Source: Methanohalophilus portucalensis | Lineage (GTDB): Archaea > Halobacteriota > Methanosarcinia > Methanosarcinales > Methanosarcinaceae | NCBI RefSeq assembly: GCF_002761295.1 | Contig: NZ_CP017881.1 | Location: forward strand, 248,001-312,000 | Direction of reading: 5' to 3' | Length of the DNA: 64,000 bases | Shown here: positions 16,556 through 25,741 of the stretch, in pieces | Layout of the letters: each line of letters starts with the position of its first letter | Numbering within the stretch: the first letter of the stretch is position 1 | Notes under the pieces: generated by a model | Seen by the model: the letters and a program-made list of their open reading frames with translations, nothing else | Told to the model about the DNA's origin: nothing | The model's database searches: none | Position numbers and translations under genes: made by a program

Positions 16556-17161
16556 ATGACAGAGGCACTGTATTCTAAAATTTTCAGGTTGCTTGATAAC
16601 CAACAGCTTTCAATTAGTGGCATCACGAGAGACCTCAAATCAGAAGGTATTGATGAACATCGTTTGATCATGACCGGTTATTTGAGGGCACTGAGAGATC
16701 TGAAAAAACTTGATGAAATAGAGGTGCCTCCATCAAAGACCTATAAACTTTCAGATAACGTTGAGAAAGAAGAAGATAATATTTATTCTCTTATGGGCCA
16801 TCATCTGAAAGATGTTCCTGCATCCAAACGCATCTATGTAGCAATCTATGTATTTTCTTATCTGTTGGAAAGGCCAGTTTTCAGAGCTGAGTTAAAATCA
16901 ATGGGTTTTCATGAAAATACTATTATGGGTGCAGTGCAACAGGGCAATCCTATAATAGAAGTGCCTGAAAAAGATATTAGGCCTTTTCGTAATTCCATAA
17001 CGCGAATCACAATACCTTCAGTAGACCCAGCTTATGAGTTAAAAGTTGAAGATGATAGCTATCTTCAATATACTGGAGTAGTTCTTTTGCCGATACTCAA
17101 AGTTTTTGTAAATCTGGAAGGGCTGGTTCCCAAGACAAAACAGCTGAAATTGACTATGTAA
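16556..17161 (+). CDS. Uncharacterised winged-helix-like archaeal protein
   Basis: The 201-residue protein begins MTEALYSKIFRLLDNQQLSI and its first ~70 residues read as a winged helix (SISGITRDLKSEGIDEHRLI, GYLRALRDLKKLDEI, SKTYKL). The second part contains a RIYVAIYVFSYLLERPVFRA segment that could be a second helical DNA- or protein-binding unit, and a C-terminal part rich in valine and leucine. No enzyme motif is seen. It is divergently placed from the regulator operon, and no strong ribosome binding site precedes the ATG, so the mRNA may be leaderless. Confidence 0.7.
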   Translation: MTEALYSKIFRLLDNQQLSISGITRDLKSEGIDEHRLIMTGYLRALRDLKKLDEIEVPPSKTYKLSDNVEKEEDNIYSLMGHHLKDVPASKRIYVAIYVFSYLLERPVFRAELKSMGFHENTIMGAVQQGNPIIEVPEKDIRPFRNSITRITIPSVDPAYELKVEDDSYLQYTGVVLLPILKVFVNLEGLVPKTKQLKLTM

Positions 17162-17265
17162 TTGCTCGTCCAGTTTTTTTATTGAAGTCAATTATTTATC
17201 ATTCTTTCATTTCTTAATTCTTAGTATGTCTTTTACATCGACTTTTCCAAAATTCTATGTTACCC

Positions 17266-17291
17266 ATTTGGATAACATGTATTACCCAAAT
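17266..17291 (+). promoter_or_regulatory. Strong dyad upstream of the His-rich protein gene, candidate operator
   Basis: ATTTGG (17266-17271) and CCAAAT (17286-17291) form a dyad whose centre adds TAA/TTA (17273-17275 with 17282-17284), so 10 of 13 pairs are symmetric. A direct repeat TTACCCA occurs at 17260-17266 and 17282-17288, 22 bp apart, i.e. two helical turns. An AT-rich TATA-like stretch (about 17302-17315) follows at once. The geometry suits a dimeric regulator; a metal-responsive one is an inference from the genes behind it. Confidence 0.5.
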
Positions 17292-17372
17292 CCTTGTGTT
17301 TTTATTATAATATTTTGTATCACCAAGAGTTGTAAAACAAGTTTTGTTTAATATAACTCTAAAGGTGATTGT

Positions 17373-18536
17373 ATGAGATCTTTAAATGGAAAATATGGAA
17401 TACTTTTTGTATCATTTTTACTTGTCTTTTCGACATGTTTGACCGCAACGGCTCACGAATCTCACTCCGATGCTCCTCATGCCCTTGCTGATATTGAAGA
17501 GCATGCCGGTGAACTTGTTGAACTTTCCGATACTCTGCATGTTGACTCAGCCCGAATTGCAGATGATGAATCACTGGATGAAGATCTGCGTGCCACTGCC
17601 GAATCTGTTCATCTTTCCACCCATGATATGAAACATATCGGTGAACATATTCTCTCCCATGTGGAAACCCTCGAAGGCCTGTATTCCGACCCTGAAAACA
17701 ATGCAGATGAAATAAATTCCGAGATTGCAGCCATTGAATCTGAAATAGATGAACTCAAGGAACTAGTCAATTCCAACGCTGACGCTGTCCACACTGTTGA
17801 ATCCAATACTCCTGCTTCCCATCAGGAATATGCTGAATCCCTTCACGAAAATTTCCATGAGGTTGGACATATCGGCACCCATCTTGTAAAATACACGGAT
17901 GAACTTGGAGGTAGTGAATCCCATGTAGCTGACCATGACAGCTCCAATGCATTGATGGAAGTTAAAGAGCATGCCGGTGAACTTGTTGAACTTTCCGATA
18001 CTCTGCATGTTGACTCAGCCCGGATTGCAGACGATGAAGCACTGGATGAAGATCTGCGTGCCACTGCCGAATCTGTTCATCTTTCCACCCATGATATGAA
18101 ACATATCGGTGAACATATTCTCTCCCACGCGGAAACCCTCGAAGGCCTGTATTCCGACACTGAAAACAATGCAGATGAAATAAATTCCGAGATTGCAGCC
18201 ATTGAATCTGAAATAGATGAACTCAAGGAAATAGTCAATTCCAACGCTGACGCTGTCCACACTGTTGAATCCAATACTCCTGCCTCCCATCAGGAATATG
18301 CTGAATCCCTTCACGAAAATTTCCATGAGGTTGGACACATCGGCACCCATCTTGTAAAATACACGGATGAACTTGGAGGAAGTATGACAACGGAAGATTC
18401 TGCAACCACTGGTGAGGTATCTAATGAAGAACAAAGCGAACAGGAACCTTCCGCCACATCCAATCAGACACCTGGTTTTGGAATTTTGATGGCAGTATGT
18501 GGACTGCTTGCTGTAGGGTACTTAAAGAGACAGTAA
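17373..18536 (+). CDS. His-rich duplicated surface protein with PGF-CTERM anchor
   Basis: The 387-residue protein has a signal peptide (hydrophobic stretch ILFVSFLLVFS, cleavage probably after ATA, exposing HESH), two nearly identical ~140-residue helical repeats at about 42-181 and 198-337, an acidic Thr/Ser-rich linker, and a C-terminal PGFGILMAVCGLLAVGYLKR, the PGF-CTERM sorting signal cut by archaeosortase. Each repeat has about 13 histidines, many spaced as on one helix face (HLSTHDMKHIGEHILSH; LHENFHEVGHIGTH). It is followed by a Co/Ni ECF transporter, so extracellular capture of transition metal is a reasonable idea; no binding data exist here. A GGTGAT site precedes the ATG. Confidence 0.8.
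   Translation: MRSLNGKYGILFVSFLLVFSTCLTATAHESHSDAPHALADIEEHAGELVELSDTLHVDSARIADDESLDEDLRATAESVHLSTHDMKHIGEHILSHVETLEGLYSDPENNADEINSEIAAIESEIDELKELVNSNADAVHTVESNTPASHQEYAESLHENFHEVGHIGTHLVKYTDELGGSESHVADHDSSNALMEVKEHAGELVELSDTLHVDSARIADDEALDEDLRATAESVHLSTHDMKHIGEHILSHAETLEGLYSDTENNADEINSEIAAIESEIDELKEIVNSNADAVHTVESNTPASHQEYAESLHENFHEVGHIGTHLVKYTDELGGSMTTEDSATTGEVSNEEQSEQEPSATSNQTPGFGILMAVCGLLAVGYLKRQ
17497..17915 (+). repeat. Tandem repeat copy 1 inside the His-rich gene
   Basis: This 419-bp unit recurs 468 bp downstream with only about 11 base differences, several of them synonymous. Confidence 0.9.
17965..18383 (+). repeat. Tandem repeat copy 2 inside the His-rich gene
   Basis: Second copy of the 419-bp unit, about 97% identical to copy 1. 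The 468-bp offset is a multiple of three, so the frame is kept. Confidence 0.9.
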
Positions 18537-18551
18537 ACTTTCAGGAGGGTT

Positions 18552-18570
18552 ATAGGTATCTTTTACCTAT
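18552..18570 (+). terminator. Stem-loop between the His-rich gene and cbiM
   Basis: ATAGGTA (18552-18558) pairs with TACCTAT (18564-18570) over a 5-nt loop, followed by TCTCTCCTTCCC. It lies 15 nt after the stop and could reduce transcription into cbiM. Confidence 0.5.
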
Positions 18571-18614
18571 TCTCTCCTTCCCAAATATATGTTGATTCAG
18601 GAGTGAACTAAATA

Positions 18615-19235
18615 ATGCATATATCAGATGGTATCCTCTCCACCACTGCCATAAGCGGTGGCTGGGTTGTAACTATAGTCATAGCCATACTGTCTTTCTG
18701 GTGGAGGTATAGGGAAGTTGATGTGGTAGAAGAAATTCCTAAGTTTTCAGTAATGACAGCCGCATTTTTTGTTGCTTCTCTTATTCATATTCCCTTAGGG
18801 CCTACAAGCGTACATTTGATATTTAATGGTCTTGTTGGTGTGATTCTGGGTCCTCTTGCGTATGTTGCAATGTTGGTAGGTTTGACTTTACAGGCTTTCC
18901 TCTTCCAGCACGGTGGAGTAACAACCATTGGTGTCAATACTATGAATGTCGGAATCCCTGCCCTGTTGTGTTTTTACATTTTCAAGAAAGGGGTAGATTA
19001 CGGTTTATCTGAAAAAATAATTGGAGGCATAAGTGGAGGTCTAGCAGTTTTCTTTACTACAATACTTCTCTCTATAAGTTTGTTGACCACCGGCGAGGAA
19101 TTTTTAGGCGTAGCAGGAGTAGCCGCAGCAGCTCATTTGCCGGTAATGATCATTGAAGGAATCGTAACTGCTTCAGTAGTAACTTATCTGGCAAAAGTGA
19201 AACCCGAATTATTGCCTGTCAAATTGAATAAGTGA
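18615..19235 (+). CDS. cbiM: CbiM/NikM, substrate-binding membrane component of Co/Ni ECF transporter
   Basis: CbiM is the S component that binds Co2+ or Ni2+ for import. The 206-residue protein begins MHISDGIL, the invariant N-terminus in which the terminal amine and His2 help ligate the metal, and has about six or seven spans with LGPTSVHLIFNGLVG and FLFQHGGVTTIGVNT segments typical for the family. A GGAGTGAA site lies before the ATG. It is followed by an accessory gene, cbiQ and cbiO, completing one transporter. Cobalt and nickel cannot be told apart from sequence here; both are in demand in a methylotrophic methanogen (corrinoids, F430, hydrogenases). Confidence 0.92.
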   Translation: MHISDGILSTTAISGGWVVTIVIAILSFWWRYREVDVVEEIPKFSVMTAAFFVASLIHIPLGPTSVHLIFNGLVGVILGPLAYVAMLVGLTLQAFLFQHGGVTTIGVNTMNVGIPALLCFYIFKKGVDYGLSEKIIGGISGGLAVFFTTILLSISLLTTGEEFLGVAGVAAAAHLPVMIIEGIVTASVVTYLAKVKPELLPVKLNK

Positions 19236-19249
19236 AGAGTGTGATAAAA

Positions 19250-19735
19250 ATGAATTCTAGGTTCAAGCAAATTATGTTTTTTGTATTGGTATTATCTTTA
19301 ATATTAATGCCAGTCGCTTCAGCACATAGTGTCTTCATGGATGTAGTAGAAAAATCGGAGAGCAATATAAAGGTAAAGGCATATTATGGAGGCGATGATC
19401 CGATGAAGAATGCCGAGGTCACAGTTTATATCATTGATGAAAGCGGAGAAACCCTTTATATTGAAGATGTATCGACTGACACAGATGGCTTCTATTCCTT
19501 CAGTCCTGAAGAGGGTCAAGAGCAATACAGGGTAGTTGCTTCTGATTTTGGTCATAAGGCAGAAAAAGAAATAGATATAAGTAGTAAATCATCTACTCAC
19601 TCGTCATCAGGTACTTCTTCAAGTCTGCCATTGTCTGCCGGCATTGTTGCAGGTTTTGGATATCTTGCAGGTATTGCTGGTGTAGGAATGATGATAAGTG
19701 CCAGAAGAATGAAGAAGAAATACGAAGAAAAATAA
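19250..19735 (+). CDS. NikL/CbiN-like accessory protein of the metal ECF transporter
   Basis: The product (161 residues from ATG 19250; GTG 19232 overlapping the cbiM stop would add six) has a signal peptide ending near ASA, so the mature protein starts close to AHSVFMD with a histidine at its N-terminus. A small beta-sandwich like a carboxypeptidase regulatory domain follows (KNAEVTVYIIDESGETLY, DTDGFYSF, YRVVASDFGHKAEKEI), then a Ser-rich linker and a C-terminal span (IVAGFGYLAGIAGVGMMIS). This layout is like the NikL/CbiN small components found between the M and Q genes of Ni/Co transporters. The exact subfamily is not certain. Confidence 0.75.
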   Translation: MNSRFKQIMFFVLVLSLILMPVASAHSVFMDVVEKSESNIKVKAYYGGDDPMKNAEVTVYIIDESGETLYIEDVSTDTDGFYSFSPEEGQEQYRVVASDFGHKAEKEIDISSKSSTHSSSGTSSSLPLSAGIVAGFGYLAGIAGVGMMISARRMKKKYEEK

Positions 19736-19756
19736 TTGAATTTTGGGAGCAAAGGA

Positions 19757-20518
19757 ATGAATTATCCAAGGGTTGATGAGTATTCTGGAATAGAATCAAT
19801 AATACACAATTTTGATCCACGGGCCAAGATAATTACATTTACAACCCTTATCTTTTCCTTTGTTTTTATTGAAAATATTTCGTTGGCAATATTAGCTATA
19901 TTGTTTTCAATTATTCTTGTGTCACTAGCAAAATTACCACCAGAATTCGTATATAGGCACCTAAAGTATCCTGTTCTATTTCTGTTTTCGATTTTTTTTG
20001 TAATGGCTTTCACAATTAAAGGAAATGACATTCTAAATTTACCCCTCGTAGATTTAACTTTTGAGGGGGTATATCTTGGATCTTTGATATTTTTTAGAGG
20101 CGTTGCAGCTTTATTACTTGCATTTTTGATATTTTCAACAAGCAGATTTGATGCAATAATCAAAGCTATTTATATGATGAAACTGCCCAATGTCTTTGTC
20201 CAGATGATTGCTTTTTCTTATCGGTATATATTTGTAATTATTGATGAATTCCAGAACATGAAAAAGGCACTTTCATCGAAAGGGTTTGTCTTTGGACTCA
20301 ATCAATATAGTTTATCTTTAATAGGAAATATGATTGGAGGATTGCTTATAAGGAGCTATGAACGGGGAGATCGAGTTCACAGTTCCATGGTTTCCAAAGG
20401 TTATGGCGGTGCTCAACAATTGTTTTTCGAATATAATATGAAGCTAAAGGATTATACTATGGGCATCTCATTTATTGTAATAGCTCTTTTATTCCATATT
20501 TATCCGGTGATTCTATGA
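19757..20518 (+). CDS. cbiQ: CbiQ, transmembrane coupling component of Co/Ni ECF transporter
   Basis: CbiQ is the T component that couples ATP hydrolysis by CbiO to metal movement through CbiM. The 253-residue protein has about five to six spans and, in its cytoplasmic part, two Ala-Arg-Gly-like coupling motifs reduced here to ALSSKGF and MVSKGYGG, which contact the ATPase. ATG 19757 follows GGGAG with 7 nt; a TTG 21 nt upstream lacks a site. The last 4 nt overlap the cbiO start (ATGA). Confidence 0.9.
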   Translation: MNYPRVDEYSGIESIIHNFDPRAKIITFTTLIFSFVFIENISLAILAILFSIILVSLAKLPPEFVYRHLKYPVLFLFSIFFVMAFTIKGNDILNLPLVDLTFEGVYLGSLIFFRGVAALLLAFLIFSTSRFDAIIKAIYMMKLPNVFVQMIAFSYRYIFVIIDEFQNMKKALSSKGFVFGLNQYSLSLIGNMIGGLLIRSYERGDRVHSSMVSKGYGGAQQLFFEYNMKLKDYTMGISFIVIALLFHIYPVIL

Positions 20519-21432
20519 AAAAAGAAGCAATATGCATATCCAAACTAGAGTATTCATATCCGGATGGGAAAAAAGCATTGAATAATGTTAATATGAAGAT
20601 ATTTGAAGGTGAAAAAGTTACCATAATGGGTCCAAATGGTGCTGGAAAAACCACGCTTTTATTAAATATAAATGGGACGGTGAAAACCCCTTCCCCCTCT
20701 GTATCGATATTCGATAAATCTATTTCTTCAATGGATATTGTAGAAAGGATTCAAAATGTGGGTGTGGTATTTGAAGATCCCGATGACCAGCTCTTTATGC
20801 CGACTGTTTATGATGATGTAGCTTTTGGCCCCGCAAATATGGGACTGGATAAGGATGAAGTGGATAAAAGGGTAAAAAATGCTCTTTTAAGGGTAGGAAT
20901 GGAAGATTTTGAGCAATATGTCCCCCACCATCTGAGTAGTGGGCAAAAGAAAAAGGTAGCATTGGCTGCAGTTCTATCAATGGAACCTAAAATTATAGTG
21001 CTTGATGAACCCACAGCAAACCTGGATCCCAGAAGTAAATCAGAATTGATCAATTTACTTGAAAAACTTAATCAAGATAAACAAACGACTATTATCACTG
21101 TAACTCATGATGTAAATACAATCTCCCGGCTTGCTGACAGGATATATGTATTGAATCAAACAGTGGTTGCTGAAGGTACTCCTTATGAAATATTCTCTGA
21201 CAAGGAATTGTTAGCAGCACAAAATCTAGAATCGCCTGACACTCTGCAGTTATTTTATATGTTAGCACACCTTGGTTATAGTTGTAACCAACATCCGTTG
21301 TCTGTGAATGAGGCCGCAGAAAATCTTATTTGCACAATGCAGCAAAATAATAATTTGATTCAATTGAATATGAATAGTTCTGCTTATGAAAACATAAAAG
21401 AGCTTACAAAATTACAGACGGATAATGATTAA
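20515..21432 (+). CDS. cbiO: CbiO, ATPase of Co/Ni ECF transporter
   Basis: CbiO powers metal uptake. The 305-residue ABC ATPase has Walker A GPNGAGKTT (residues 39-47), a Q-loop region VFEDPDDQLFMPTVYDDV, the signature LSSGQKKK, Walker B IIVLDEPTANLDP and the switch histidine in VTHDVNT. The ~60 residues beyond the ABC core form a C-terminal extension typical of ECF ATPases. It overlaps cbiQ by 4 nt and ends the operon; leuS converges from the other side, 33 nt away. Confidence 0.94.
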   Translation: MKKEAICISKLEYSYPDGKKALNNVNMKIFEGEKVTIMGPNGAGKTTLLLNINGTVKTPSPSVSIFDKSISSMDIVERIQNVGVVFEDPDDQLFMPTVYDDVAFGPANMGLDKDEVDKRVKNALLRVGMEDFEQYVPHHLSSGQKKKVALAAVLSMEPKIIVLDEPTANLDPRSKSELINLLEKLNQDKQTTIITVTHDVNTISRLADRIYVLNQTVVAEGTPYEIFSDKELLAAQNLESPDTLQLFYMLAHLGYSCNQHPLSVNEAAENLICTMQQNNNLIQLNMNSSAYENIKELTKLQTDND

Positions 21433-21465
21433 TATATTTAACCAATACCCGTCTGATTTCCCATA

Positions 21466-24357
21466 TCATTCAAGATAGATAGCCGGCCTCATTGGTGCTG
21501 CAAAGCGGGCTTTCTTTTCGGGATCATACGTCTCTTCTCCTTCCCTGGTGATCTGCACTTCACAACCAATTTCCTTTTCAAAGAAACTTATTGCTTCTTT
21601 CAGTGTTTCTTTTTCGTCCAGGTTGAAACCGCATACCATCTCGAATTTATCTTCTTTCATGGCTTTTATGTCATCAACAACTTTCTTTGCAAATTTTGGT
21701 ACTTCTTTTCCATAAGGTCTCATTTCGGGGTCCTGCATGAGTTTCTTTATGAGAATTCCCGGGTTGAGATCTCCCTGTAGCTGGAGTTCAAGAGCCTGCT
21801 TAAAAGCTTCTGATTTCCATTGGGAGGCTGTATAGAGGACAAGTTTTTGCGGCTTTATACCGGTGACTTTTATTATTTCCTCAACATCTGAAAAAGTGTT
21901 GCTGATCAGCTCTTCTGCAGCTTCGGCATCCCTGTCTATAAATTGCGGGTCATACTCTGGATATTTTTCCAGGGATACATAACCTTGCGTTTCTTCCATT
22001 TCACTCCAGATTTCCTCACATATGTGGGGAGTGAAAGGTGCCATCAGGCGCACCCATGTATCGAGTATATCATACTGGAGGGTCTTTCCTCCTCTTCTCT
22101 GATACCATTTCACATCATTAAGAAGCAGGAAGAAAGAATTCTGTAGGGCCTGCCGGGTACGTATACTTTTAAGTGCCTCGTTTGTCTCACTGATACGTTG
22201 CTGCAGGCGGCTCTGTATCCACCTATCTATCAATTGTTTTTCCTTACAGGCTCCAGAGGTACATTTGGTATCGATAGTATCTTTTGCAAAATGGTAGAAC
22301 CTGTCCACCTGTCTCCTGGCAGACTCGATACCACTGTTCTTCCAGTCAGCATCCTGTGTCTGTTCTGCACTGGACAGGATATACATCCTGGAAATATCCG
22401 CACCATAATCTTTCACTGCCTCACTGAGTGTTAGCAGTGGTCCCTTGGACTTACTCATTTTCTGTCCTTCAAGAGATACAAAACCATTGATTGCAATGGC
22501 ACGAGGCCAGTTCTCTTCTCCGAATATCGCAACATGATGGAAAAGGAAGAACAGGAGATGGTTTGGTATCAGATCTTTTCCTGAGGACCTGAGATTGACG
22601 GGATACCAGTAATTGAAATCCTCTCGCATGCTTTCAATTACAGAGGCATCAATTCCACTTCTTTCTGCTGCATACTGCACACTTCCCTTTCCAAGAAGCA
22701 CATGATCAAAGAGTTCGGGCACCAGTTGCTCGGTCTTAATATCTTCACTGAGAAACTTTGCAACTATGTAGTAAGACATGTATACCGTGGAATCTCCCAG
22801 GGATTCGATCAACCAGTCCTTATCAAAGGGCAGGCGTGTTCCGAGTCCTTTTTTACGGGCGCAGGCCTTGTCTTTTAGCCAGTCAACCTTATTATTGAAC
22901 TCTACCCTCAGTTCTTCGGGAATTATATCCATATTCTCTATACAGCGGTATACTTTATCCTTCCATTCAGGATTGGAATAATTGAGGAACCACTGGCCCT
23001 TAACCATGTTTACTACACATGGAGTTCCACAGCGGCAGACCACAGGTTCACTGAATTCATAGAATATCTCACCGATTTTCTCATCGATCAAATCCTGTGT
23101 AAGAAGATCCTTTATCTTTGAGACCTTCGTGCCTGCATATTTCCCGGTATTCTCTTTCAGGGTACCTCCGTGGAATTCCCGCCGATATACCATCTTTGTT
23201 GCAGATTCGGCCTTTGGATCATCCTGATCCTGTACTCCAAATTCCTCTACCGCTTCAACTGCCGGATACTCTCCGTATTCAGGAACATCGATAAGAGGTA
23301 TGAGCTGGATATTCTGGAGATTTTCTGTAATACCGTATTCTGAAAGATCTTTATCATAAAGGTCCTTCAGGGCCAGATAATCATAAGGCGCATGTGCGGG
23401 CACACTCATCACAACTCCGCTTCCGTTACCTCCCCTGACAAAAGATGCCGGCAGGGTGATTACTTCCGAGTCTGTCAACGGGTTTTTGACCTTTATTCCG
23501 ATGATGTCCAGGCCACTTATTTTCTCTATGAATTCGACTCTACGATCTGTGTAGGTAAGTTTGTTGTATGCTTCTTCACTTACAATCCAGGTCTCTTCAT
23601 ACTCGTCGGTTTTCACTTTCGCCTTGACATATTCCACATCAGGGTTTATCCAGAGGTTGGTGACCCCGAATGTGGTTTCCGGACGCAGGGTAGCACAGGG
23701 TAATACCATTCCATCATAGGTGAATTTGATCAGGGTATAATCCACGATAGTGGCTTCTTCTCCCCTGAGGATGTCATGGTCTTCCACAGGATTGTCATCA
23801 TTGGGGCACCATTTGACAGGATGTGAACCTTTTACAATCAGTCCCTTTTCGTAAAGCAGATTGTATTGCCATTCGATAAATTTTTTATATGTTTCATCGG
23901 TTGTAGTGAACTTTCTTCTCCAATCAATGGAATATCCAATGGATCGCATGGCTTTTTCTGCTTCCACACTGAAATATTCCACGATTTTTTCCGGAGAATC
24001 AAGTCCTTCGAGGATATCCTTCGGGATGCCGTGGAACTTAGAATAGACTTCCATCGTCTGAGGTTCCCTGTTTGTGATTAGTTCGGCAAGTCCTACAATG
24101 GGTGTACCGGTTACGTGGAATCCCATCGGGTAGAGTACATTGTATCCCTGCATCCTCTTGTGCCTTGCAATAACGTCCCCGATGGTGAAGGTCCTGGTAT
24201 GGCCTGCATGCAGATTCCCATTGAGATATGGGTAGGGAATAGTTATGAAATATTTATCCCGGCTGTCAGGTTCGGCCTCGAATACTTTGTCCTGAGACCA
24301 TATATTTTGCCACCTTTTTTCAATGGTTGCAGGTTTGTAGTTCTGTTCCATTATCAT
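21466..24357 (-). CDS. leuS: Leucyl-tRNA synthetase, archaeal type
   Basis: LeuRS charges tRNA-Leu. The 963-residue protein has the class I motifs HAGH (residues 50-53, the HIGH box) and KMSKS (in EGQKMSKSKGP), a large CP1 editing insertion with a VVMSVPAHAPYDY segment, and the C-terminal domains of archaeal/eukaryotic LeuRS. ATG 24357 or ATG 24351 (two codons later, better spaced from GAGGGG) may be the start. It lies 6 nt after thrC on the same strand, so leucine-tRNA charging and threonine synthesis share an operon here. Confidence 0.96.
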   Translation of the reverse strand: MIMEQNYKPATIEKRWQNIWSQDKVFEAEPDSRDKYFITIPYPYLNGNLHAGHTRTFTIGDVIARHKRMQGYNVLYPMGFHVTGTPIVGLAELITNREPQTMEVYSKFHGIPKDILEGLDSPEKIVEYFSVEAEKAMRSIGYSIDWRRKFTTTDETYKKFIEWQYNLLYEKGLIVKGSHPVKWCPNDDNPVEDHDILRGEEATIVDYTLIKFTYDGMVLPCATLRPETTFGVTNLWINPDVEYVKAKVKTDEYEETWIVSEEAYNKLTYTDRRVEFIEKISGLDIIGIKVKNPLTDSEVITLPASFVRGGNGSGVVMSVPAHAPYDYLALKDLYDKDLSEYGITENLQNIQLIPLIDVPEYGEYPAVEAVEEFGVQDQDDPKAESATKMVYRREFHGGTLKENTGKYAGTKVSKIKDLLTQDLIDEKIGEIFYEFSEPVVCRCGTPCVVNMVKGQWFLNYSNPEWKDKVYRCIENMDIIPEELRVEFNNKVDWLKDKACARKKGLGTRLPFDKDWLIESLGDSTVYMSYYIVAKFLSEDIKTEQLVPELFDHVLLGKGSVQYAAERSGIDASVIESMREDFNYWYPVNLRSSGKDLIPNHLLFFLFHHVAIFGEENWPRAIAINGFVSLEGQKMSKSKGPLLTLSEAVKDYGADISRMYILSSAEQTQDADWKNSGIESARRQVDRFYHFAKDTIDTKCTSGACKEKQLIDRWIQSRLQQRISETNEALKSIRTRQALQNSFFLLLNDVKWYQRRGGKTLQYDILDTWVRLMAPFTPHICEEIWSEMEETQGYVSLEKYPEYDPQFIDRDAEAAEELISNTFSDVEEIIKVTGIKPQKLVLYTASQWKSEAFKQALELQLQGDLNPGILIKKLMQDPEMRPYGKEVPKFAKKVVDDIKAMKEDKFEMVCGFNLDEKETLKEAISFFEKEIGCEVQITREGEETYDPEKKARFAAPMRPAIYLE

Positions 24358-24363
24358 TTCCCC

Positions 24364-25566
24364 TCAGTACAGGACCTTTCTGATAGCCTCCATTGTGGCA
24401 TCAACTACAATGGGTTTTGGTGCAACGGATATTACTTCTTCCGGGTCCTTGAGAAGGTGACCTGTAGTCACGCAGACCACGGATTCATTTGCACCTATTA
24501 CTCCGGTCTCTACAAGTTTTTTCAGGCCGGCAATTGAGGTGGCACTTGCAGGTTCAACACCGATTCCTTCAAGTTGTGCCAGGTCTATCTGGGCTTCCAC
24601 CAATTCATCGTCAGTAACACTTTCCGCACCACCATTTGATTCGGAAATTGCTATAAGGGCCTTTCTGGCATTAACCGGATTCCCTATCCGGATTGCTGTT
24701 GCGATAGTTTCGGGGTTCTTTTCAGGGGTAATATCAGTTTTTCCTTCCCTTACGGCTTTTACTATTGGGCAGGAACCTTCAGTCTGTATTCCCATCATCT
24801 GTGGGACTTTATCTGTAATTCCCAGTTTCTTGAATTCTTTGAAGCCTTTATGGATGGCAGTAATGTTTCCTGCATTACCTACCGGAAGTACCAGTCGGTC
24901 AGGCATTTGGAAATCCAGCTGGTCTGCGATCTCAAAACCTATTGTTTTCTGTCCTTCCAGCCTGTAGGGATTAATGGAGTTTAAGAGGTAGATCTTTTCC
25001 TCATCGCAGAGTTCTCTTACAAGTTCCAGAGCATCATCAAAATTGCCGCGTATGCTAAGCACCTTTGCGCCATGCATCAGGGCCTGCGCAACCTTGCCCA
25101 GTGCAACTTTCCCTTCCGGTAACAGTACAACGGCAGGAACTGCTGCTTTTGCACCGTAGATGGAAAGGGCTGCGGAAGTATTACCTGTAGATGCACAGGC
25201 AATTGTTTTCATCCCTAATTCCAGGGCTTTGCTGACACCTACGGTCATACCCCTGTCCTTGAAGGAACCGGTAGGATTCATGCCTTCATGCTTGACATAT
25301 AGTTCCCTGACCCCGATCTTTTCGGCTAACCTGTCACATTTATAGAGAGGTGTGCCACCTTCCTGTATTGTTATAGGTTTTATGTCAACAGGAAGAAGTT
25401 TTGCATATTTCCATACAGAAAGTGCAATTCCCTCTAAATCTTCCTTTTTTATATCAATTTGAGAATAATCATAAATTACATCAAGCAAACCGCCGCATTC
25501 ACAGGTATACAGGACCTCTGTTTTAGGATATTCCTTACCGCATTCGATGCATTTTAAATAGTACAT
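24364..25566 (-). CDS. thrC: Threonine synthase
   Basis: ThrC converts O-phosphohomoserine to threonine with PLP. The 400-residue protein opens with a zinc-ribbon-like pair CIECGKEYP and CECGG, then the PLP lysine motif NPTGSFKDRGMT (about residues 96-107), and later GNAGNITAIHKG for phosphate binding. This is the zinc-ribbon type common in archaea. It is transcribed with leuS just downstream; the 175-bp gap upstream holds divergent promoters for thrC and cgi121. Confidence 0.95.
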   Translation of the reverse strand: MYYLKCIECGKEYPKTEVLYTCECGGLLDVIYDYSQIDIKKEDLEGIALSVWKYAKLLPVDIKPITIQEGGTPLYKCDRLAEKIGVRELYVKHEGMNPTGSFKDRGMTVGVSKALELGMKTIACASTGNTSAALSIYGAKAAVPAVVLLPEGKVALGKVAQALMHGAKVLSIRGNFDDALELVRELCDEEKIYLLNSINPYRLEGQKTIGFEIADQLDFQMPDRLVLPVGNAGNITAIHKGFKEFKKLGITDKVPQMMGIQTEGSCPIVKAVREGKTDITPEKNPETIATAIRIGNPVNARKALIAISESNGGAESVTDDELVEAQIDLAQLEGIGVEPASATSIAGLKKLVETGVIGANESVVCVTTGHLLKDPEEVISVAPKPIVVDATMEAIRKVLY

Positions 25567-25741
25567 TGGAGTTCTCCTGATAGTTCTAAAGCTTTAATAG
25601 GGTGAATCTTATAACCTAATCAATTCCAATATAAATAAAGTACTCGGAAATGGCGCCTGACCCGTTCTATTATGTAATTGTTATTAAATCTGTTGAAAGA
25701 CCACCGTTATCTTTATTGTAGGGAAGCCCCATCCATCCACC

